A stretch of 64,000 bases of DNA from Pasteurella multocida subsp. multocida OH4807 (lineage in GTDB: Bacteria > Pseudomonadota > Gammaproteobacteria > Enterobacterales > Pasteurellaceae): positions 1,450,001-1,514,000 of the forward strand of contig CP004391.1 of the NCBI GenBank assembly GCA_000973525.1. Direction: 5' to 3'. A program made the position numbers and the translations under genes. Positions 1-10,568 of this stretch are shown here, piece after piece. A model generated the notes under the pieces. The model had not been told where the DNA came from and made no database searches. It saw only the letters and a list, made by a program, of their open reading frames with translations. Every line of letters begins with the position of its first letter. The first letter of the stretch is position 1.

Positions 1-365
1 ATTTAAGAGCATTAATTGAAACGCCACTGACTGTTGCTCCTGGAGAAACAGTTTTGATTCCCACAGGACTCTCTATTTATATTGCGGATCCTAACTTAGC
101 CGCAGTCATTCTACCGCGTTCTGGCTTAGGGCATAAACATGGGATCGTATTAGGCAATTTAGTAGGATTAATTGACTCAGATTACCAAGGCCCATTGATG
201 GTTTCACTTTGGAACCGCAGTAACACGCCATTCAATATCGAAGTCGGTGATCGAATTGCACAACTCGTGTTTGTTCCTGTTGTACAAGCTGAATTTAATC
301 TTGTGAGTGATTTTGCACAAACAGATCGTGGGGCAGGCGGATTTGGGCATTCAGGTAAAAAATAA
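1..365 (+). CDS. dut: dUTPase, 5'-truncated by window edge
   Basis: Deoxyuridine 5'-triphosphate nucleotidohydrolase hydrolyses dUTP to dUMP and pyrophosphate, which keeps uracil out of DNA and feeds dTMP synthesis. The reading frame is open from the first bases of the window (codons in register with position 3), so the N-terminus lies outside. The visible 121 residues hold the trimeric dUTPase motifs: [15 protein letters not shown], the IDSDYQG motif, the WNR segment, and the C-terminal glycine-rich arm [12 protein letters not shown] that closes over the substrate. It is followed after 3 bases by slmA, the same pairing as in Escherichia coli. The partial status comes only from the window edge. 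Confidence 0.96.
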   Translation, partial: LRALIETPLTVAPGETVLIPTGLSIYIADPNLAAVILPRSGLGHKHGIVLGNLVGLIDSDYQGPLMVSLWNRSNTPFNIEVGDRIAQLVFVPVVQAEFNLVSDFAQTDRGAGGFGHSGKK

Positions 366-368
366 ACC

Positions 369-968
369 ATGGAAAAACCAATAAAACGTAGTCTGCAAGA
401 ACGACGCCAACAAGTCCTCACTGTTCTCACACATATGCTCCATTCTGAAAGAGGAATGGAGCGGATGACAACTGCACGCATTGCAGCAGAAGTAGGCGTA
501 TCTGAAGCCGCCCTTTATCGTTACTATCCAAGTAAAACTAAGATGTTTGAGGCGCTCATTGATAATTTAGAAAGTCATTTATTTACACGTATTACCCAAT
601 CTGTAAAAAATGAAACGAATACTGCAGCACGCGTGCATAACATCATGCAGATGATTCTCGATTTTGCTCGTAAAAATCCTGGTCTAACCCGTATTTTGAC
701 TGGGCATGCATTAATGTTTGAAGAACCTCAATTACAAGCGCGCGTAGCACAATTTTTTGATCGCTTAGAACTGCAATTTGTCAATATTTTGCAAATGCGC
801 AAATTACGTGAGGGAAAAGGATTTCAATATGACGAACGCATTATTGCAGCTCATTTAGTCAGTCTATGTGAAGGGCATTTTATGCGCTATGTTCGTTCTA
901 ATTTCCGCCATTCTCCTAACCAAAGTTTTGAGCAGCAGTGGCGATTAATTGAAACGCTATTTGCATAA
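369..968 (+). CDS. slmA: nucleoid occlusion factor SlmA (TetR family)
   Basis: SlmA is a DNA-binding protein that blocks FtsZ ring assembly over the nucleoid. The 199-residue length matches the family. Residues about 25-70 form the TetR helix-turn-helix ([20 protein letters not shown] followed by [11 protein letters not shown]); the rest is the helical C-terminal domain that contacts FtsZ. It starts 3 bases after the dut stop, so the two are probably co-transcribed and translationally linked. Family identity is clear from the N-terminus and the dut neighbour. Confidence 0.95.
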   Translation: MEKPIKRSLQERRQQVLTVLTHMLHSERGMERMTTARIAAEVGVSEAALYRYYPSKTKMFEALIDNLESHLFTRITQSVKNETNTAARVHNIMQMILDFARKNPGLTRILTGHALMFEEPQLQARVAQFFDRLELQFVNILQMRKLREGKGFQYDERIIAAHLVSLCEGHFMRYVRSNFRHSPNQSFEQQWRLIETLFA

Positions 969-989
969 AATGTAAATTTAGGTAAGAAT

Positions 990-1208
990 ATGATTATTCC
1001 TTGGCAAGAATTGGAAGAAGAAACGCTCAATAATATTGTTGAAAGTTTCATTTTACGAGAAGGCACTGATTACGGTATGCAAGAGCTTTCTTTAGCACAA
1101 AAAAAACAAAATTTAATTTCTAAAATCCAGCAAGGTAATGCCGTGATTGTGTGGTCAGAACTACACGAATCCATTGATATAAAAGACAAAATGGACTTGA
1201 TCAAATAA
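990..1208 (+). CDS. yheU: UPF0270 family protein YheU
   Basis: A 72-residue protein of the UPF0270/YheU family, recognised by its opening [16 protein letters not shown] and the segment EGTDYG followed by a helical stretch and GNAVIVWSE. The biochemical function is unknown. In E. coli yheU also lies a few genes upstream of crp, so the neighbourhood is conserved. A ribosome-binding site (GGTAAG) precedes the ATG. No signal peptide or membrane segment is visible. Confidence 0.85.
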   Translation: MIIPWQELEEETLNNIVESFILREGTDYGMQELSLAQKKQNLISKIQQGNAVIVWSELHESIDIKDKMDLIK

Positions 1209-1250
1209 TTCTACTTTGTCGGAAACAAAATTAGTTTATGGAGGTCTTCC

Positions 1251-1892
1251 ATGCAAGAGCAAATGCAAACAACTCAGTCGATAGATCCCACATTAGAATG
1301 GTTTCTATCTCACTGCCATATTCATAAATATCCGTCTAAAAGTACATTAATTCATGCTGGAGAAAAAGCAGAAACGCTGTATTACTTAATTAAAGGATCT
1401 GTTGCTGTCTTAGTCAAAGATGAAGACGGTAAAGAAATGATACTCACCTATTTAAGCCAAGGCGACTTCTTCGGGGAAGCAGGGCTTTTTGAAGAGGGTC
1501 AATTACGCTCAGCTTGGATTAAAGCGAAAAGTCCCTGTGAAATTGCTGAAATTTCGTATAAGAAGTTCCGTCAACTTATTCAAGTGAATCCTGATATTTT
1601 AATGCATTTGTCTGCCCAACTTGCTCGCCGTTTACAAAACACATCTCGACAAGTAAGTAACTTAGCATTTTTAGATGTGACAGGGCGTATTGCACAAACA
1701 TTATTAAATCTTGCCAAAATGCCAGAAGCCATGACCCACCCAGATGGCATGCAAATTAAAATTACTCGTCAAGAAATTGGTCAAATGGTGGGATGTTCAC
1801 GTGAAACGGTTGGTCGTATTCTCAAAATGTTAGAAGATCAACACTTGATCTCGGCACATGGTAAAACCATTGTCGTTTACGGTACTCGATAA
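1251..1892 (+). CDS. crp: cAMP receptor protein Crp
   Basis: Global transcription regulator that binds cAMP and then controls carbon-use genes; in H. influenzae it is also required, together with Sxy, for competence-gene expression. The 213 residues contain an N-terminal cyclic-nucleotide domain with the phosphate-binding cassette ([19 protein letters not shown], about residues 77-95), the dimerisation helix, and a C-terminal helix-turn-helix with the CRP recognition helix [19 protein letters not shown] ribosome-binding site sits just upstream. Compared with E. coli CRP the N-terminus is slightly longer ([14 protein letters not shown]). It ends in a USS-pair terminator. Confidence 0.97.
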   Translation: MQEQMQTTQSIDPTLEWFLSHCHIHKYPSKSTLIHAGEKAETLYYLIKGSVAVLVKDEDGKEMILTYLSQGDFFGEAGLFEEGQLRSAWIKAKSPCEIAEISYKKFRQLIQVNPDILMHLSAQLARRLQNTSRQVSNLAFLDVTGRIAQTLLNLAKMPEAMTHPDGMQIKITRQEIGQMVGCSRETVGRILKMLEDQHLISAHGKTIVVYGTR

Positions 1893-1903
1893 AATCTTAG
1901 CGT

Positions 1904-1935
1904 AAAAAGTGCGGTCAATATTGACCGCACTTTTT
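1904..1935 (+). terminator. crp terminator built from an inverted USS pair
   Basis: A perfect inverted repeat whose left arm reads AAAAAGTGCGGTCAA and right arm TTGACCGCACTTTTT, separated by two bases. Each arm contains one uptake signal sequence in opposite orientation, and the run of T after the hairpin makes a classical intrinsic terminator for crp. Confidence 0.85.
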
Positions 1936-2018
1936 CACATTCATATCACGCTTAATCTTCATTTGTATTTCAATCTGAAAATGCCAATCTATTAACATCA
2001 TGATTTAAGGAACATGTT

Positions 2019-2774
2019 ATGGAAAAAGAAGAAACTTCTCGTCATTTTCTTGCACAATTAGGCAAATCACGCTTACATCCAGGCGGACGCAAAGCAACAG
2101 ACTGGCTTATTGGTAATGGTGACTTTACAACAAGCAAAAAAGTGTTGAATGTCGCATGTCATCAGGGAACTACCGCAATAAATTTAGCCAAACAGTACGG
2201 CTGTTTCGTGGAAGGAATTGACTTAGATGAAGAAGCATTACAAAAAGCACAGGAAAACATTACTAATGAAGGTCTACAAGAACGGATTCATGTTCAACGC
2301 GCTGATGCAATAAAGCTCCCTTTTGCTGATGATAGTTTTGATATCGTACTGAATGAAGCCATGCTGACAATGTTACCCATTGAAGAAAAACGAAAAGTCA
2401 TTACAGAATATTTTCGCGTACTCAAGCCTAATGGTTTTTTGTTAACTCAAGATATTATGCTAAAAAATGAATCCACTTCAGCACTGCTCGATACGATTCG
2501 TGATGTCATTCACATTCCGATTGCACCGCTCACTAAAACAGACTGGAAAACGTTGTTCCAAAAAAGTGGCTTTCGTCATATTGATACTTACTCAGGCGAC
2601 ATGACGCTACTTTCATCTTCTGGGTTAGTTTATGACGAGGGACTCTTTGGGACGTTCAATATCTTAAAAAATGCGCTCAAATCAGAGAACCGTGAACAAT
2701 TCAAACACCTGTTTAAGCTTTTCCATGATCCAAACAATAAGTTGCATTTTATTGCAATTTGCAGTCAAAAATAA
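2019..2774 (+). CDS. class I SAM-dependent methyltransferase
   Basis: A 251-residue methyltransferase of the Methyltransf_11 type. Motif I is present in a variant form (VLNVACHQGTTAINLA, residues about 48-63), followed by the acidic ribose-binding residue in GIDLDEEAL, and then RADAIKLPFADDSFDIVLNE, typical of motifs II and III. The C-terminal part is not characteristic and the substrate cannot be told. The gene is convergent with recF, with only 5 bases between the two stop codons. It could be a small-molecule methylase; nothing nearby names a pathway. Confidence 0.8.
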   Translation: MEKEETSRHFLAQLGKSRLHPGGRKATDWLIGNGDFTTSKKVLNVACHQGTTAINLAKQYGCFVEGIDLDEEALQKAQENITNEGLQERIHVQRADAIKLPFADDSFDIVLNEAMLTMLPIEEKRKVITEYFRVLKPNGFLLTQDIMLKNESTSALLDTIRDVIHIPIAPLTKTDWKTLFQKSGFRHIDTYSGDMTLLSSSGLVYDEGLFGTFNILKNALKSENREQFKHLFKLFHDPNNKLHFIAICSQK

Positions 2775-2779
2775 ATGCG

Positions 2780-3856
2780 TTAAACAGGTAAAATGCAACC
2801 ATTTTCAACACGAAAAGTGCGGTGTTTTTCTGGTTGCATTTGTTTTAATTGTGATTCAGTAATCGCAGTCACGAATACTTGCGATCCGCTTTTCTTCAAG
2901 CGTTCTGCTAATAGTGCACGTTTATACTGATCCAACTCAGATGCAAAGTCATCAATTAAAAAAATACAATGGCGTTGCTTTTGTTTCGTAAGATGTTCCC
3001 CTTGAGCCAAACGTAATGCACACATCAACAATTTCAGTTGCCCACGAGACAACACGTCTTCCACAGGGAGTCCATTGGCTTTAAAGCGAAAATCTGCCTT
3101 TTGTGGCCCCGAAACTGTATACCCCATCATACGATCACGCTCAAAACTTTGCTCTAATAAGGTGGCATAATCACGTTCTTTTTCCCACCCTTGATGAAAA
3201 CTCACGCTGATTTCAAGTTCTGGTAGAAAAAGTTGACAAGTTTGTTCAATTTCTGTTCTCAGCGCCTCAGCATATTCTGCACGCCAAGTACTCACTTGAT
3301 GCGCTAACTTGACTAATTCGCGATCCCAAATCACTAATTGAGCATAGCTAGTGACTTGTTGTAACGCGGCATTACGCTGTTTTAACAAACGGTTTAAGCT
3401 GACCCACGCTAAATGGAAATGATTATGATGGTGAAACAGCCCCCAGTCCAAAAAAGCGCGTCGATAACTGGGCCCACCATTTAACAGCGTCAAGCCTTCT
3501 GGAGTGATAAGCTGCATAGGAAGTAAATGCGCTAGATCAGAAATTTTATTTCCGTCTTCGCCATTAATTTTCACTATACTGTTTCCTTGACGTAATTTTT
3601 GTAAGCCCACAGACCAATGATGCTGTTGCTCTTGAATTTTCGCATGTAGAATAAAGTGCGGTTGCTCATAAGAAATGATGCGATTACTGACCGCACTTTT
3701 AAATGACCGCCCATGCCCTAAATAAAAGATAGCTTCTAATAAACTAGTTTTTCCGCTGCCGTTATTGCCAACTAAAAAGTTAAAGCCGTGATCTAACTCA
3801 AGATCCACGGCTGTTAAATTGCGAAAGTGTTCAATGAATACGCGGGAAATTGCCAT
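2780..3856 (-). CDS. recF: DNA replication and repair protein RecF
   Basis: An SMC-like ATPase that helps RecOR load RecA at gapped DNA. The 358 residues begin [20 protein letters not shown], then the Walker A loop [14 protein letters not shown] (about 30-43), an ABC-type signature in [13 protein letters not shown], and the Walker [12 protein letters not shown] near the C-terminus. It is the third gene of dnaA-dnaN-recF, 16 bases after dnaN. Three uptake signal sequences fall inside the coding region, one near the 3' end and two in the 5' third. Confidence 0.96.
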   Translation of the reverse strand: MAISRVFIEHFRNLTAVDLELDHGFNFLVGNNGSGKTSLLEAIFYLGHGRSFKSAVSNRIISYEQPHFILHAKIQEQQHHWSVGLQKLRQGNSIVKINGEDGNKISDLAHLLPMQLITPEGLTLLNGGPSYRRAFLDWGLFHHHNHFHLAWVSLNRLLKQRNAALQQVTSYAQLVIWDRELVKLAHQVSTWRAEYAEALRTEIEQTCQLFLPELEISVSFHQGWEKERDYATLLEQSFERDRMMGYTVSGPQKADFRFKANGLPVEDVLSRGQLKLLMCALRLAQGEHLTKQKQRHCIFLIDDFASELDQYKRALLAERLKKSGSQVFVTAITESQLKQMQPEKHRTFRVENGCILPV

Positions 3857-3872
3857 ACGACAATAGATTAAC

Positions 3873-4973
3873 TTATAAACGCATTGGCATAATCACATAT
3901 TCTGCACTGGCATCTTCACAATCTTCAATCAGACAACTAGAAGACGCATCAGTTAATCGCATACGAACTTGATGACATTTTAGGGCATTTAGTACATCTA
4001 AAATATAGCTCACATTAAAACCCACTTCCATTTCTTCACCAGTATAAGCCACATCAATAATTTCTTCCGCCACTTCTTGTTCTGGGTTCGTTGCTGTAAT
4101 TTTCAATTGGTTTTCACTCAATTGCAAACGAACACTACGGAAGCGTTCATTTGATAAAATTGCCGCACGAACAAAGGCCTGTTTTAAAACATCCCAATCA
4201 GCCTCTAAAATGCGGGTAGCATTACGTGGCAACACACGACGATAATCAGGGAAACGACCATCAATTAATTTTGAAGTAAAAATAATATTACCTAGTTCAA
4301 TACGTAAGTTATTGGTCCCAATTTGTAAACGTGCTGGCAAATCCGTATTCTCTAATAAACGTGCTAACTCTAACACACCTTTACGAGGCACAATCACCGA
4401 ATGATTTTGCAAATCTTGCTCTAATGCAATGGTACATACCGCTAAACGATGTCCATCCGTGGCAACGGTTCTTAATAAATTGCCTTCTGTTTCAAACTTC
4501 ATCCCATTTAAAAAATAGCGGGCATCTTGGTTTGCCATAGAAAATTGTGTTGCATCAATTAAACGACGTAATGTACTTTGCTCAATAGTAAAATCCACTT
4601 CAGATTGCCAATCAGTTAAATTTGGGTATTCCTCTGCTGGTAAGGTAGACAGATTGAACTTACTGCGTCCAGATTTCACAATTGCCCGATCTTCTTCAAA
4701 ACTGACTGAAATCTCAGAACCTTCTGGTAAACTGCGGCAAATATCTAAAAATTTTTTCGCAGGAATGGTAAAACTGCCTTGTTGTTGAGAACTTAATAAT
4801 CCCGTTTGAGTAGAAAGTTCAACTTCTAAATCCGTTCCCGTAATGACTAATTGATCAGCATAAATTTGCAACAACACATTATTTAAAACTGGGATATTGG
4901 GACGGCTGCTCAGTACGCCACATACTTGTTGTAATGGCTTTAATAAGTTTTCTCTTGAAACAATAAACTGCAT
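3873..4973 (-). CDS. dnaN: DNA polymerase III beta sliding clamp
   Basis: The processivity clamp of replicative polymerase: a ring-shaped dimer that also recruits repair polymerases. The length of 366 residues is exactly the enterobacterial size. It opens [20 protein letters not shown] and ends with the family's C-terminal tail EYVIMPMRL, which forms part of the client-peptide pocket. It starts 13 bases after the dnaA stop, so it is probably transcribed with dnaA and recF. Confidence 0.98.
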   Translation of the reverse strand: MQFIVSRENLLKPLQQVCGVLSSRPNIPVLNNVLLQIYADQLVITGTDLEVELSTQTGLLSSQQQGSFTIPAKKFLDICRSLPEGSEISVSFEEDRAIVKSGRSKFNLSTLPAEEYPNLTDWQSEVDFTIEQSTLRRLIDATQFSMANQDARYFLNGMKFETEGNLLRTVATDGHRLAVCTIALEQDLQNHSVIVPRKGVLELARLLENTDLPARLQIGTNNLRIELGNIIFTSKLIDGRFPDYRRVLPRNATRILEADWDVLKQAFVRAAILSNERFRSVRLQLSENQLKITATNPEQEVAEEIIDVAYTGEEMEVGFNVSYILDVLNALKCHQVRMRLTDASSSCLIEDCEDASAEYVIMPMRL

Positions 4974-4986
4974 ATTTTTCCCCTTT

Positions 4987-6342
4987 TTACACAGATAGTG
5001 TACGGATTAGATTTGACCAATCTTCTTCTAAAGAATGTTCTTGTTCTCTGAGTTCCGCAATTTTACGACAAGCATGTAACACAGTTGTATGATCTTTATC
5101 ACCAAAATTTTTGCCAATCTCTGGCAAACTACGGTTTGTTAATTCCTTTGAAAGCGCCATAGCCAATTGTCTTGGACGAGCAATAGAACGTGAACGACTT
5201 TTCCCTTTTAAATCAGAGACTTTAATTCGATAATATTCTGCTACAGTTTTCTGAATATTTTCAACTGTCACTAACTTATCTTGGAGAGCTAACATGTCTT
5301 TCAATGTTTCACGAACAAAATCGATGGTGATGGGTGCGCCCATAAACTCGGCATTTGCACTCACACGATTTAATGCACCTTCTAAATCTCGCACATTCGT
5401 TCGTAACTTTTGCCCGATAAAAAAGGCCACTTCTTCAGGTAAATGAATATGTTTTTCTTCTGCTTTTTTCAACAAAATTGCCACTCGCGTCTCTAATTCT
5501 GGAGGTTCAATCGCTGTTGTTAATCCCCAGCCAAAACGCGATTTTAAGCGTTCTTCTAGCTTTTCAATTTCTTTTGGATAACGATCGGAGGTTAAAATAA
5601 TCTGTCGCCCAGTATCAAATAAACTGTTGAAAATATGGAAAAATTCTTCTTGTGTTTTTTCTTTCTCTGCAAAAAATTGGATGTCATCGACTAATAACGC
5701 ATCCAAAGAACGGTAGAATTTTTTAAATTCATCCATCTTGTTATCACGCACGGCATTAACCATCTGCTGCATAAAATTATTTGCATGAATATACAACACA
5801 CGAGCATTCGGATTACGTAGTAAAATACCATTCCCGATAGCATGTAATAAATGCGTTTTTCCTAAACCTGTCCCACCATATAAAAACAAAGGATTTGAGC
5901 TGGTTTCACCAGGATTTTCAGCGACTTTTTGTGCAACTGCGCGTGCTAATTGGTTTGACTTACCTTCAACAAAGTTTTCGAAAACATGCTTCGGGTTAAG
6001 GTAAGAACGAATCACCATTTGCGGTTTTTCGTCTTTTGTCTTCGCCGTTACTGGTCGACTTTCCATCTGAACAGGCTGATTTTCTGGCTTCACTCCAACT
6101 TTAACTTGCACGACTAACTCTGGAAGGTCGCTTAATTCTTGAGCAACCTTAGTTAACTGTACTAAATAACTTTCATCCACTTTTTGTTTAATGAAAACAT
6201 TTGATGCATACAGCACAATGGTATTTGGCGCAATAAAATCCGCCTGTAACGGACGTAACCAGGTACTAAAATCCGTTAGTGATATTTGGTCTTGAAGCTG
6301 TAATAGGCATTCTTGCCAAAGGGAAGACAGATCAGGTTTCAT
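4987..6342 (-). CDS. dnaA: chromosomal replication initiator DnaA
   Basis: AAA+ ATPase that binds DnaA boxes and melts the origin. The 451 residues show domain I (residues 1-85, DnaB and regulator contact), a short linker domain II, the AAA+ domain with Walker [14 protein letters not shown] (about 155-167) and Walker [11 protein letters not shown], and the C-terminal DNA-binding domain with the DnaA signature [15 protein letters not shown]. It is first in the dnaA-dnaN-recF operon and divergent from rpmH. No clear DnaA-box cluster is visible upstream. Confidence 0.98.
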   Translation of the reverse strand: MKPDLSSLWQECLLQLQDQISLTDFSTWLRPLQADFIAPNTIVLYASNVFIKQKVDESYLVQLTKVAQELSDLPELVVQVKVGVKPENQPVQMESRPVTAKTKDEKPQMVIRSYLNPKHVFENFVEGKSNQLARAVAQKVAENPGETSSNPLFLYGGTGLGKTHLLHAIGNGILLRNPNARVLYIHANNFMQQMVNAVRDNKMDEFKKFYRSLDALLVDDIQFFAEKEKTQEEFFHIFNSLFDTGRQIILTSDRYPKEIEKLEERLKSRFGWGLTTAIEPPELETRVAILLKKAEEKHIHLPEEVAFFIGQKLRTNVRDLEGALNRVSANAEFMGAPITIDFVRETLKDMLALQDKLVTVENIQKTVAEYYRIKVSDLKGKSRSRSIARPRQLAMALSKELTNRSLPEIGKNFGDKDHTTVLHACRKIAELREQEHSLEEDWSNLIRTLSV

Positions 6343-6665
6343 ATTCTATTATCGTTATAGTTAAATTTATCAGAAAAAACCTCGCTAAAGCTCGGTTTAA
6401 AGAAAATTAATTTTACAATAAAGTTGGTCAAAGATCTGCATTAAAGACGGAAAAAAAACGAAAAAGGTTGCTTGAGATTTTTGCTAAAAAACGTATAATT
6501 CCGACCGCACTTTTGCTTTTTATTAGGAAAACTGAGATTTATTTGCTCATTTTGCCTATTCTAATTTGACGAACGCTGAATTTATGATTACAATTCCGTT
6601 CCTTATTTTATTAATCCTTGTTTTCAAGATTACTGAACACTTTTTGATTTAGGTAAATTAAAGTT
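6343..6665. other. dnaA-rpmH divergent intergenic region (323 bp)
   Basis: The longest gene-free stretch in the window. It holds a promoter-like pair pointing to rpmH and one uptake signal sequence at 6504-6512. I searched by eye for DnaA boxes (TTATCCACA and one-mismatch forms), AT-rich 13-mers and GATC clusters. I found no DnaA box and only one GATC, so nothing here supports a replication origin. A dnaA promoter on the minus strand must lie here but I cannot place it with confidence. Confidence 0.7.
6473..6499 (+). promoter_or_regulatory. probable rpmH promoter
   Basis: A perfect TATAAT at 6494-6499 is preceded by TTGAGA at 6473-6478 (15-base spacer) or alternatively TTGCTT at 6469-6474 (19-base spacer). 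It lies about 165 bases before the rpmH start codon, and a USS follows within a few bases. Neither spacer is ideal, so the -10 is more secure than the -35. Confidence 0.5.
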
Positions 6666-6800
6666 ATGAAACGTACATTTCAACCATCAGTATTAAAACG
6701 TAGTCGTACACACGGTTTCCGTGCTCGCATGGCGACTAAAAACGGCCGTCAAGTTTTAGCTCGTCGTCGTGCTAAAGGTCGTAAATCTTTATCAGCATAA
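6666..6800 (+). CDS. rpmH: 50S ribosomal protein L34
   Basis: A 44-residue, very basic ribosomal protein of the large subunit. It reads [18 protein letters not shown] at the start and ends with a lysine/arginine-rich tail finishing KSLSA, matching L34 end to end. It leads the conserved rpmH-rnpA-yidD-yidC-mnmE cluster, with rnpA starting 15 bases later. Confidence 0.97.
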
Positions 6801-6815
6801 TCTAACCCTATTGGT

Positions 6816-7175
6816 GTGATTAAACTGAACTTTTCGAGGGAGTTGCGTTTGTTAACTCCCCTTCATTTTAAATACGTCTTTGAACAGCCGTCCCGAGCTA
6901 GTACGCCTGAAGTCACTATTCTTGCCCGCCCAAACAATCTCCAACATCCACGTTTAGGTCTCACTGTTGCTAAAAAACACCTGAAAAGAGCGCATGATCG
7001 TAATCGCATTAAGCGAGTGTGTCGCGAGCATTTTCGCTTGTTACAGCATACACTACCGCCTTATGATTTTGTGATTGTTGCCAAGCAAGGTATTGGAAAA
7101 CTGGATAATCGTACATTAAATCAAACATTGGATAAATTATGGCAACGACACATTCGTTTGGCTCAAAAATCTTAA
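6816..7175 (+). CDS. rnpA: ribonuclease P protein component
   Basis: The protein cofactor of RNase P, which with M1 RNA removes the 5' leader of tRNA precursors. The 119 residues contain the family RNR signature: [20 protein letters not shown] (about 52-71). The start is a GTG at 6816 ([16 protein letters not shown]); no upstream ATG exists in frame after the rpmH stop, and related Haemophilus proteins start the same way. Its 3' end overlaps yidD by 37 bases. Confidence 0.95.
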   Translation: MIKLNFSRELRLLTPLHFKYVFEQPSRASTPEVTILARPNNLQHPRLGLTVAKKHLKRAHDRNRIKRVCREHFRLLQHTLPPYDFVIVAKQGIGKLDNRTLNQTLDKLWQRHIRLAQKS

Positions 7176-7399
7176 TTGGGCTAATTCGCATTTATCAACT
7201 TGCCATCAGTCCGCTTATTGGTCCACGCTGTCGTTTTACACCGACTTGCTCCTGTTATGGTATTGAAGCATTAAAAACCCATGGTGAAATAAAAGGGAGT
7301 TGGCTTACATTGAAACGTATATTAAAATGTCATCCTTTAAACGAGGGTGGATACGATCCTGTACCACCAAAGATCAATAACAAAAAAGAGAAAAAATAA
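7139..7399 (+). CDS. yidD: membrane protein insertion efficiency factor YidD
   Basis: A small membrane-associated protein that assists YidC-dependent insertion. The 86 residues carry the family hallmark [21 protein letters not shown] with its conserved cysteines, then [19 protein letters not shown]. An amphipathic segment at residues 8-27 is likely to lie at the membrane. The gene overlaps rnpA by 37 bases at the front and touches yidC by a single base at the back, a tight translational arrangement usual for this cluster. Confidence 0.93.
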   Translation: MATTHSFGSKILIGLIRIYQLAISPLIGPRCRFTPTCSCYGIEALKTHGEIKGSWLTLKRILKCHPLNEGGYDPVPPKINNKKEKK

Positions 7400-9024
7400 T
7401 GGATTCAAGACGTAGCCTGTTAGTCATCGCACTACTCTTCATTTCTTTTCTTGTTTATCAACAATGGCAGCTGGATTATCACACGCCAAAGCCTGTTGTC
7501 ACTGAACAAGTAAAAGTATCTTCTGACGTACCTGCAAGCGCGGCTTCATCAACATCAGATATTTCTACTGCGGCGCAACTGCAAGGTCGTATCATTACTT
7601 TAGAAAACGATGTTTTCCGTTTAAAAGTTGACACATTAGGTGGAGATGTAGTCAGTTCTGAACTATTAAACTATGATGAAGAACTGCACTCAAATACCCC
7701 ATTCACTTTACTAACCAACCAAGCAAATCATGTGTACATTGCACAAAGTGGTTTAGTCGGTAAAGACGGGATTGATACAAAAGCAGGACGAGCAAACTAT
7801 CAAGTAGAAGGCGATGTCTTTAAACTTGCTGAAGGTCAAAATAAGCTTGTTGTCCCACTTGTGTTTGAAAAAGAGGGAGTGACCTACCGCAAAATTTTTG
7901 TGCTAAAACGTAATGCATACGATGTTGCCGTGAATTTTGAAATTAACAACCAAAGCGACAAAACACTTGAAGTTGAACCCTATGGTCAATTACGTCATAC
8001 TTTAGTGGAAGATAGCGGTAATGTTGCGATGCCAACTTATACCGGTGGTGCATATTCATCAGCCGAAACTAACTACAAAAAATACAGTTTTGATGAAATG
8101 CAAAAAGCGAATTTAGCGATTTCAACTAAAGCGGGCTGGGTTGCAGTATTACAACATTATTTTGTTTCTGCTTGGATTCCTAACCAAGATGCGGATAATC
8201 AGCTTTATAGTTTAACAGATAAAGCCAGCAATATTGCGTCTATTGGTTATCGTGGTCCAGTGACCGTCATTCCTACAGGTGCGCAAGAAACTATCAAGAG
8301 CACACTTTGGACAGGTCCAAAATTACAAAATGAAATGGCTGCGGTCGCAAATCATTTAGATTTAAGTGTTGATTACGGATGGGCTTGGTTTATTGCAAAA
8401 CCACTCTTCTGGTTATTGACCTTTATTCAAAGCCTTGTACATAACTGGGGTCTTGCAATCATTGGCGTCACATTAGTGGTGAAAGCACTCTTATATCCAC
8501 TGACTAAAGCGCAATATACCTCAATGGCCAAAATGCGTATGCTTCAACCAAAACTCCAAGAGATGCGTGAACGTTTTGGTGAAGATCGCCAACGTATGAG
8601 CCAAGAGATGATGAAACTGTACAAAGAAGAAAAAGTGAACCCGTTAGGCGGTTGCTTGCCTATTCTTCTGCAAATGCCAATTTTCATCGCATTATACTGG
8701 ACTTTCTTAGAAGCAGTTGAGTTACGCCACGCACCATTTTTTGGCTGGATTCAAGACTTATCCGCACAAGATCCTTATTACATCCTACCAATTCTAATGG
8801 GGGCATCCATGTTCTTGTTACAAAAAATGTCACCAACGCCTGTGGCTGACCCAACACAGCAAAAAATCATGAACTTTATGCCAGTGTTATTTACAGGATT
8901 CTTCCTATTCTTCCCATCTGGCTTAGTGCTATACTGGTTAGTATCAAACTTAATCACTATTGTACAACAACAATTAATTTATCGTGGTCTAGAGAAAAAA
9001 GGGTTACATGCTCGCCACAAATAA
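7399..9024 (+). CDS. yidC: membrane protein insertase YidC (Oxa1 family)
   Basis: Inner-membrane insertase that acts alone or with SecYEG. The 541-residue length is standard for Gram-negative YidC. An N-terminal membrane segment (residues 7-24), a large periplasmic domain (about 60-340) and a C-terminal five-helix core are visible; the core has [19 protein letters not shown], with the conserved groove arginine region, and [19 protein letters not shown] strong hairpin terminator follows within 45 bases. Confidence 0.97.
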   Translation: MDSRRSLLVIALLFISFLVYQQWQLDYHTPKPVVTEQVKVSSDVPASAASSTSDISTAAQLQGRIITLENDVFRLKVDTLGGDVVSSELLNYDEELHSNTPFTLLTNQANHVYIAQSGLVGKDGIDTKAGRANYQVEGDVFKLAEGQNKLVVPLVFEKEGVTYRKIFVLKRNAYDVAVNFEINNQSDKTLEVEPYGQLRHTLVEDSGNVAMPTYTGGAYSSAETNYKKYSFDEMQKANLAISTKAGWVAVLQHYFVSAWIPNQDADNQLYSLTDKASNIASIGYRGPVTVIPTGAQETIKSTLWTGPKLQNEMAAVANHLDLSVDYGWAWFIAKPLFWLLTFIQSLVHNWGLAIIGVTLVVKALLYPLTKAQYTSMAKMRMLQPKLQEMRERFGEDRQRMSQEMMKLYKEEKVNPLGGCLPILLQMPIFIALYWTFLEAVELRHAPFFGWIQDLSAQDPYYILPILMGASMFLLQKMSPTPVADPTQQKIMNFMPVLFTGFFLFFPSGLVLYWLVSNLITIVQQQLIYRGLEKKGLHARHK

Positions 9025-9042
9025 GTGAATTGTAACAGAGGA

Positions 9043-9068
9043 AAAAGGCATCAAGTTTGATGCCTTTT
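9043..9068 (+). terminator. yidC terminator
   Basis: Inverted repeat with arms AAAAGGCATCA and TGATGCCTTTT around an AGTT tetraloop, followed by TGTTTT. It lies between yidC and mnmE, and partly explains why an upstream start for mnmE at 9067 is unlikely. Confidence 0.8.
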
Positions 9069-9105
9069 GTTTTCATATCAGTGCGGTCATTCTGAGAGAA
9101 TTTTT

Positions 9106-10464
9106 ATGAAAGAAACAATTGTAGCACAAGCGACAGCGCCAGGACGTGGTGGAATTGGGATTTTACGCGTATCAGGACCTAAAGCCATCTCAGTGGCAGA
9201 AGCGGTCTTAGGGAAATGTCCAAAGCCAAGAATGGCGGATTATTTACCTTTTCACGATCTTGATGGGACCGTGCTCGATCAAGGAATCGCTTTATATTTC
9301 AAAGCCCCATATTCTTTTACTGGTGAAGATGTGCTTGAACTGCAAGGTCATGGGGGACAAGTTGTTCTTGATTTGCTCCTCAAACGTATTCTATGCATTG
9401 ATGGGGTACGTCTCGCTCGTCCTGGCGAATTTTCAGAACAAGCTTTCTTAAATGATAAATTGGATTTAGCCCAAGCAGAAGCAATCGCAGATTTAATCGA
9501 CGCAAGCTCAGAGCAAGCCGCTCGTTCAGCACTAAAATCATTACAAGGTGAATTTTCTAATAAAGTCAACCTGCTCGTAGAGAGTGTGATTTATCTGCGC
9601 ACGTATGTCGAAGCTGCGATTGATTTCCCAGATGAAGAAATCGATTTCCTCGCTGATGGTAAAATTGAGTCTCACCTCAATGATATTATTGGGCAATTAG
9701 AGAAAGTACGTTCAGAAGCGAAACAGGGCTCTATCCTGCGTGAAGGCATGAAAGTCGTGATTGCAGGTCGTCCTAATGCGGGTAAGTCAAGCTTACTCAA
9801 TGCCCTTGCTGGTCGTGAAGCTGCAATTGTTACAGATATTGCAGGAACAACACGTGACGTACTACGTGAACATATTCATATTGATGGAATGCCTTTACAT
9901 ATTATTGATACCGCGGGCTTACGTGAGGCGACAGATGAAGTGGAACGTATAGGGATTGTGCGAGCTTGGAGCGAAATAGAACAAGCAGATCGTATTTTAT
10001 TAATGCTGGATAGCACAGAGGAAGGTAATCAAGATCTAGCACAAGTGCGTGCAGAATTTTTGACAAAACTCCCATCTCACATTCCTGTCACTATCGTACG
10101 CAACAAAGCCGACTTAAGTGGTGAACCAGAAGGGCTAAAAGCACAGCAGGGATATACCGTGATCACACTCTCTGCAAAAACACAACAAGGCGTTGAGTTA
10201 TTACGAGAGCATCTCAAACAATCCATAGGATATCAGACCAATATGGAAGGTGGGTTCCTTGCTCGTCGCCGCCACTTAGAGGCACTAGAAAAAGCAGCGG
10301 ACCATTTGCAGCAGGGTCATATCCAATTAACACAATTTTATGCAGGCGAATTACTTGCGGAGGAACTTCGTATGGTACAAAACCATCTAAGCGAAATCAC
10401 AGGGCAATTTACCTCTGATGACTTACTCGGCAATATTTTTAGCTCTTTCTGTATTGGTAAATAA
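9106..10464 (+). CDS. mnmE: tRNA modification GTPase MnmE (TrmE)
   Basis: With MnmG it makes the carboxymethylaminomethyl modification on wobble U34 of several tRNAs. From the ATG at 9106 the protein is 452 residues, the normal size. It has an N-terminal tetrahydrofolate-binding domain ([20 protein letters not shown]), an inserted G domain with [14 protein letters not shown] (about 223-236), DTAGLRE and NKAD, and the obligatory C-terminal CIGK. The frame is open back to 9067, but that region is the preceding terminator. Confidence 0.97.
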   Translation: MKETIVAQATAPGRGGIGILRVSGPKAISVAEAVLGKCPKPRMADYLPFHDLDGTVLDQGIALYFKAPYSFTGEDVLELQGHGGQVVLDLLLKRILCIDGVRLARPGEFSEQAFLNDKLDLAQAEAIADLIDASSEQAARSALKSLQGEFSNKVNLLVESVIYLRTYVEAAIDFPDEEIDFLADGKIESHLNDIIGQLEKVRSEAKQGSILREGMKVVIAGRPNAGKSSLLNALAGREAAIVTDIAGTTRDVLREHIHIDGMPLHIIDTAGLREATDEVERIGIVRAWSEIEQADRILLMLDSTEEGNQDLAQVRAEFLTKLPSHIPVTIVRNKADLSGEPEGLKAQQGYTVITLSAKTQQGVELLREHLKQSIGYQTNMEGGFLARRRHLEALEKAADHLQQGHIQLTQFYAGELLAEELRMVQNHLSEITGQFTSDDLLGNIFSSFCIGK

Positions 10465-10477
10465 TGTTGTGTTACTA

Positions 10478-10520
10478 AAAAAATGCGGTCAACATTCCCT
10501 TAATGTTGACCGCATTTTTT
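10478..10520 (+). terminator. mnmE terminator (USS-like arms)
   Basis: A 19-bp perfect stem: left arm starts AAAAAATGCGGTCAAC and the right arm is its complement, ending in six T. The arms carry AAATGCGGT, one base off the uptake signal sequence. Between convergent genes (mnmE plus, transporter minus), so it may work in both directions. Confidence 0.82.
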
Positions 10521-10568
10521 CTATGTTAACTTAACGCTCTGCAAAACATGCTGAACCAATATCTAGGT

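Noticed and set aside
54..365. A complete 103-residue gene starting at an ATT codon
   Set aside because: The dUTPase frame is open to the window edge and the residues before it also match the family; it is a truncated dut.
6343..6665. Possible oriC
   Set aside because: No DnaA-box cluster, no GATC cluster and no AT-rich repeated 13-mers seen.
9067..9105. Longer mnmE start
   Set aside because: The first codons lie in the yidC terminator; the family N-terminus begins at 9106.
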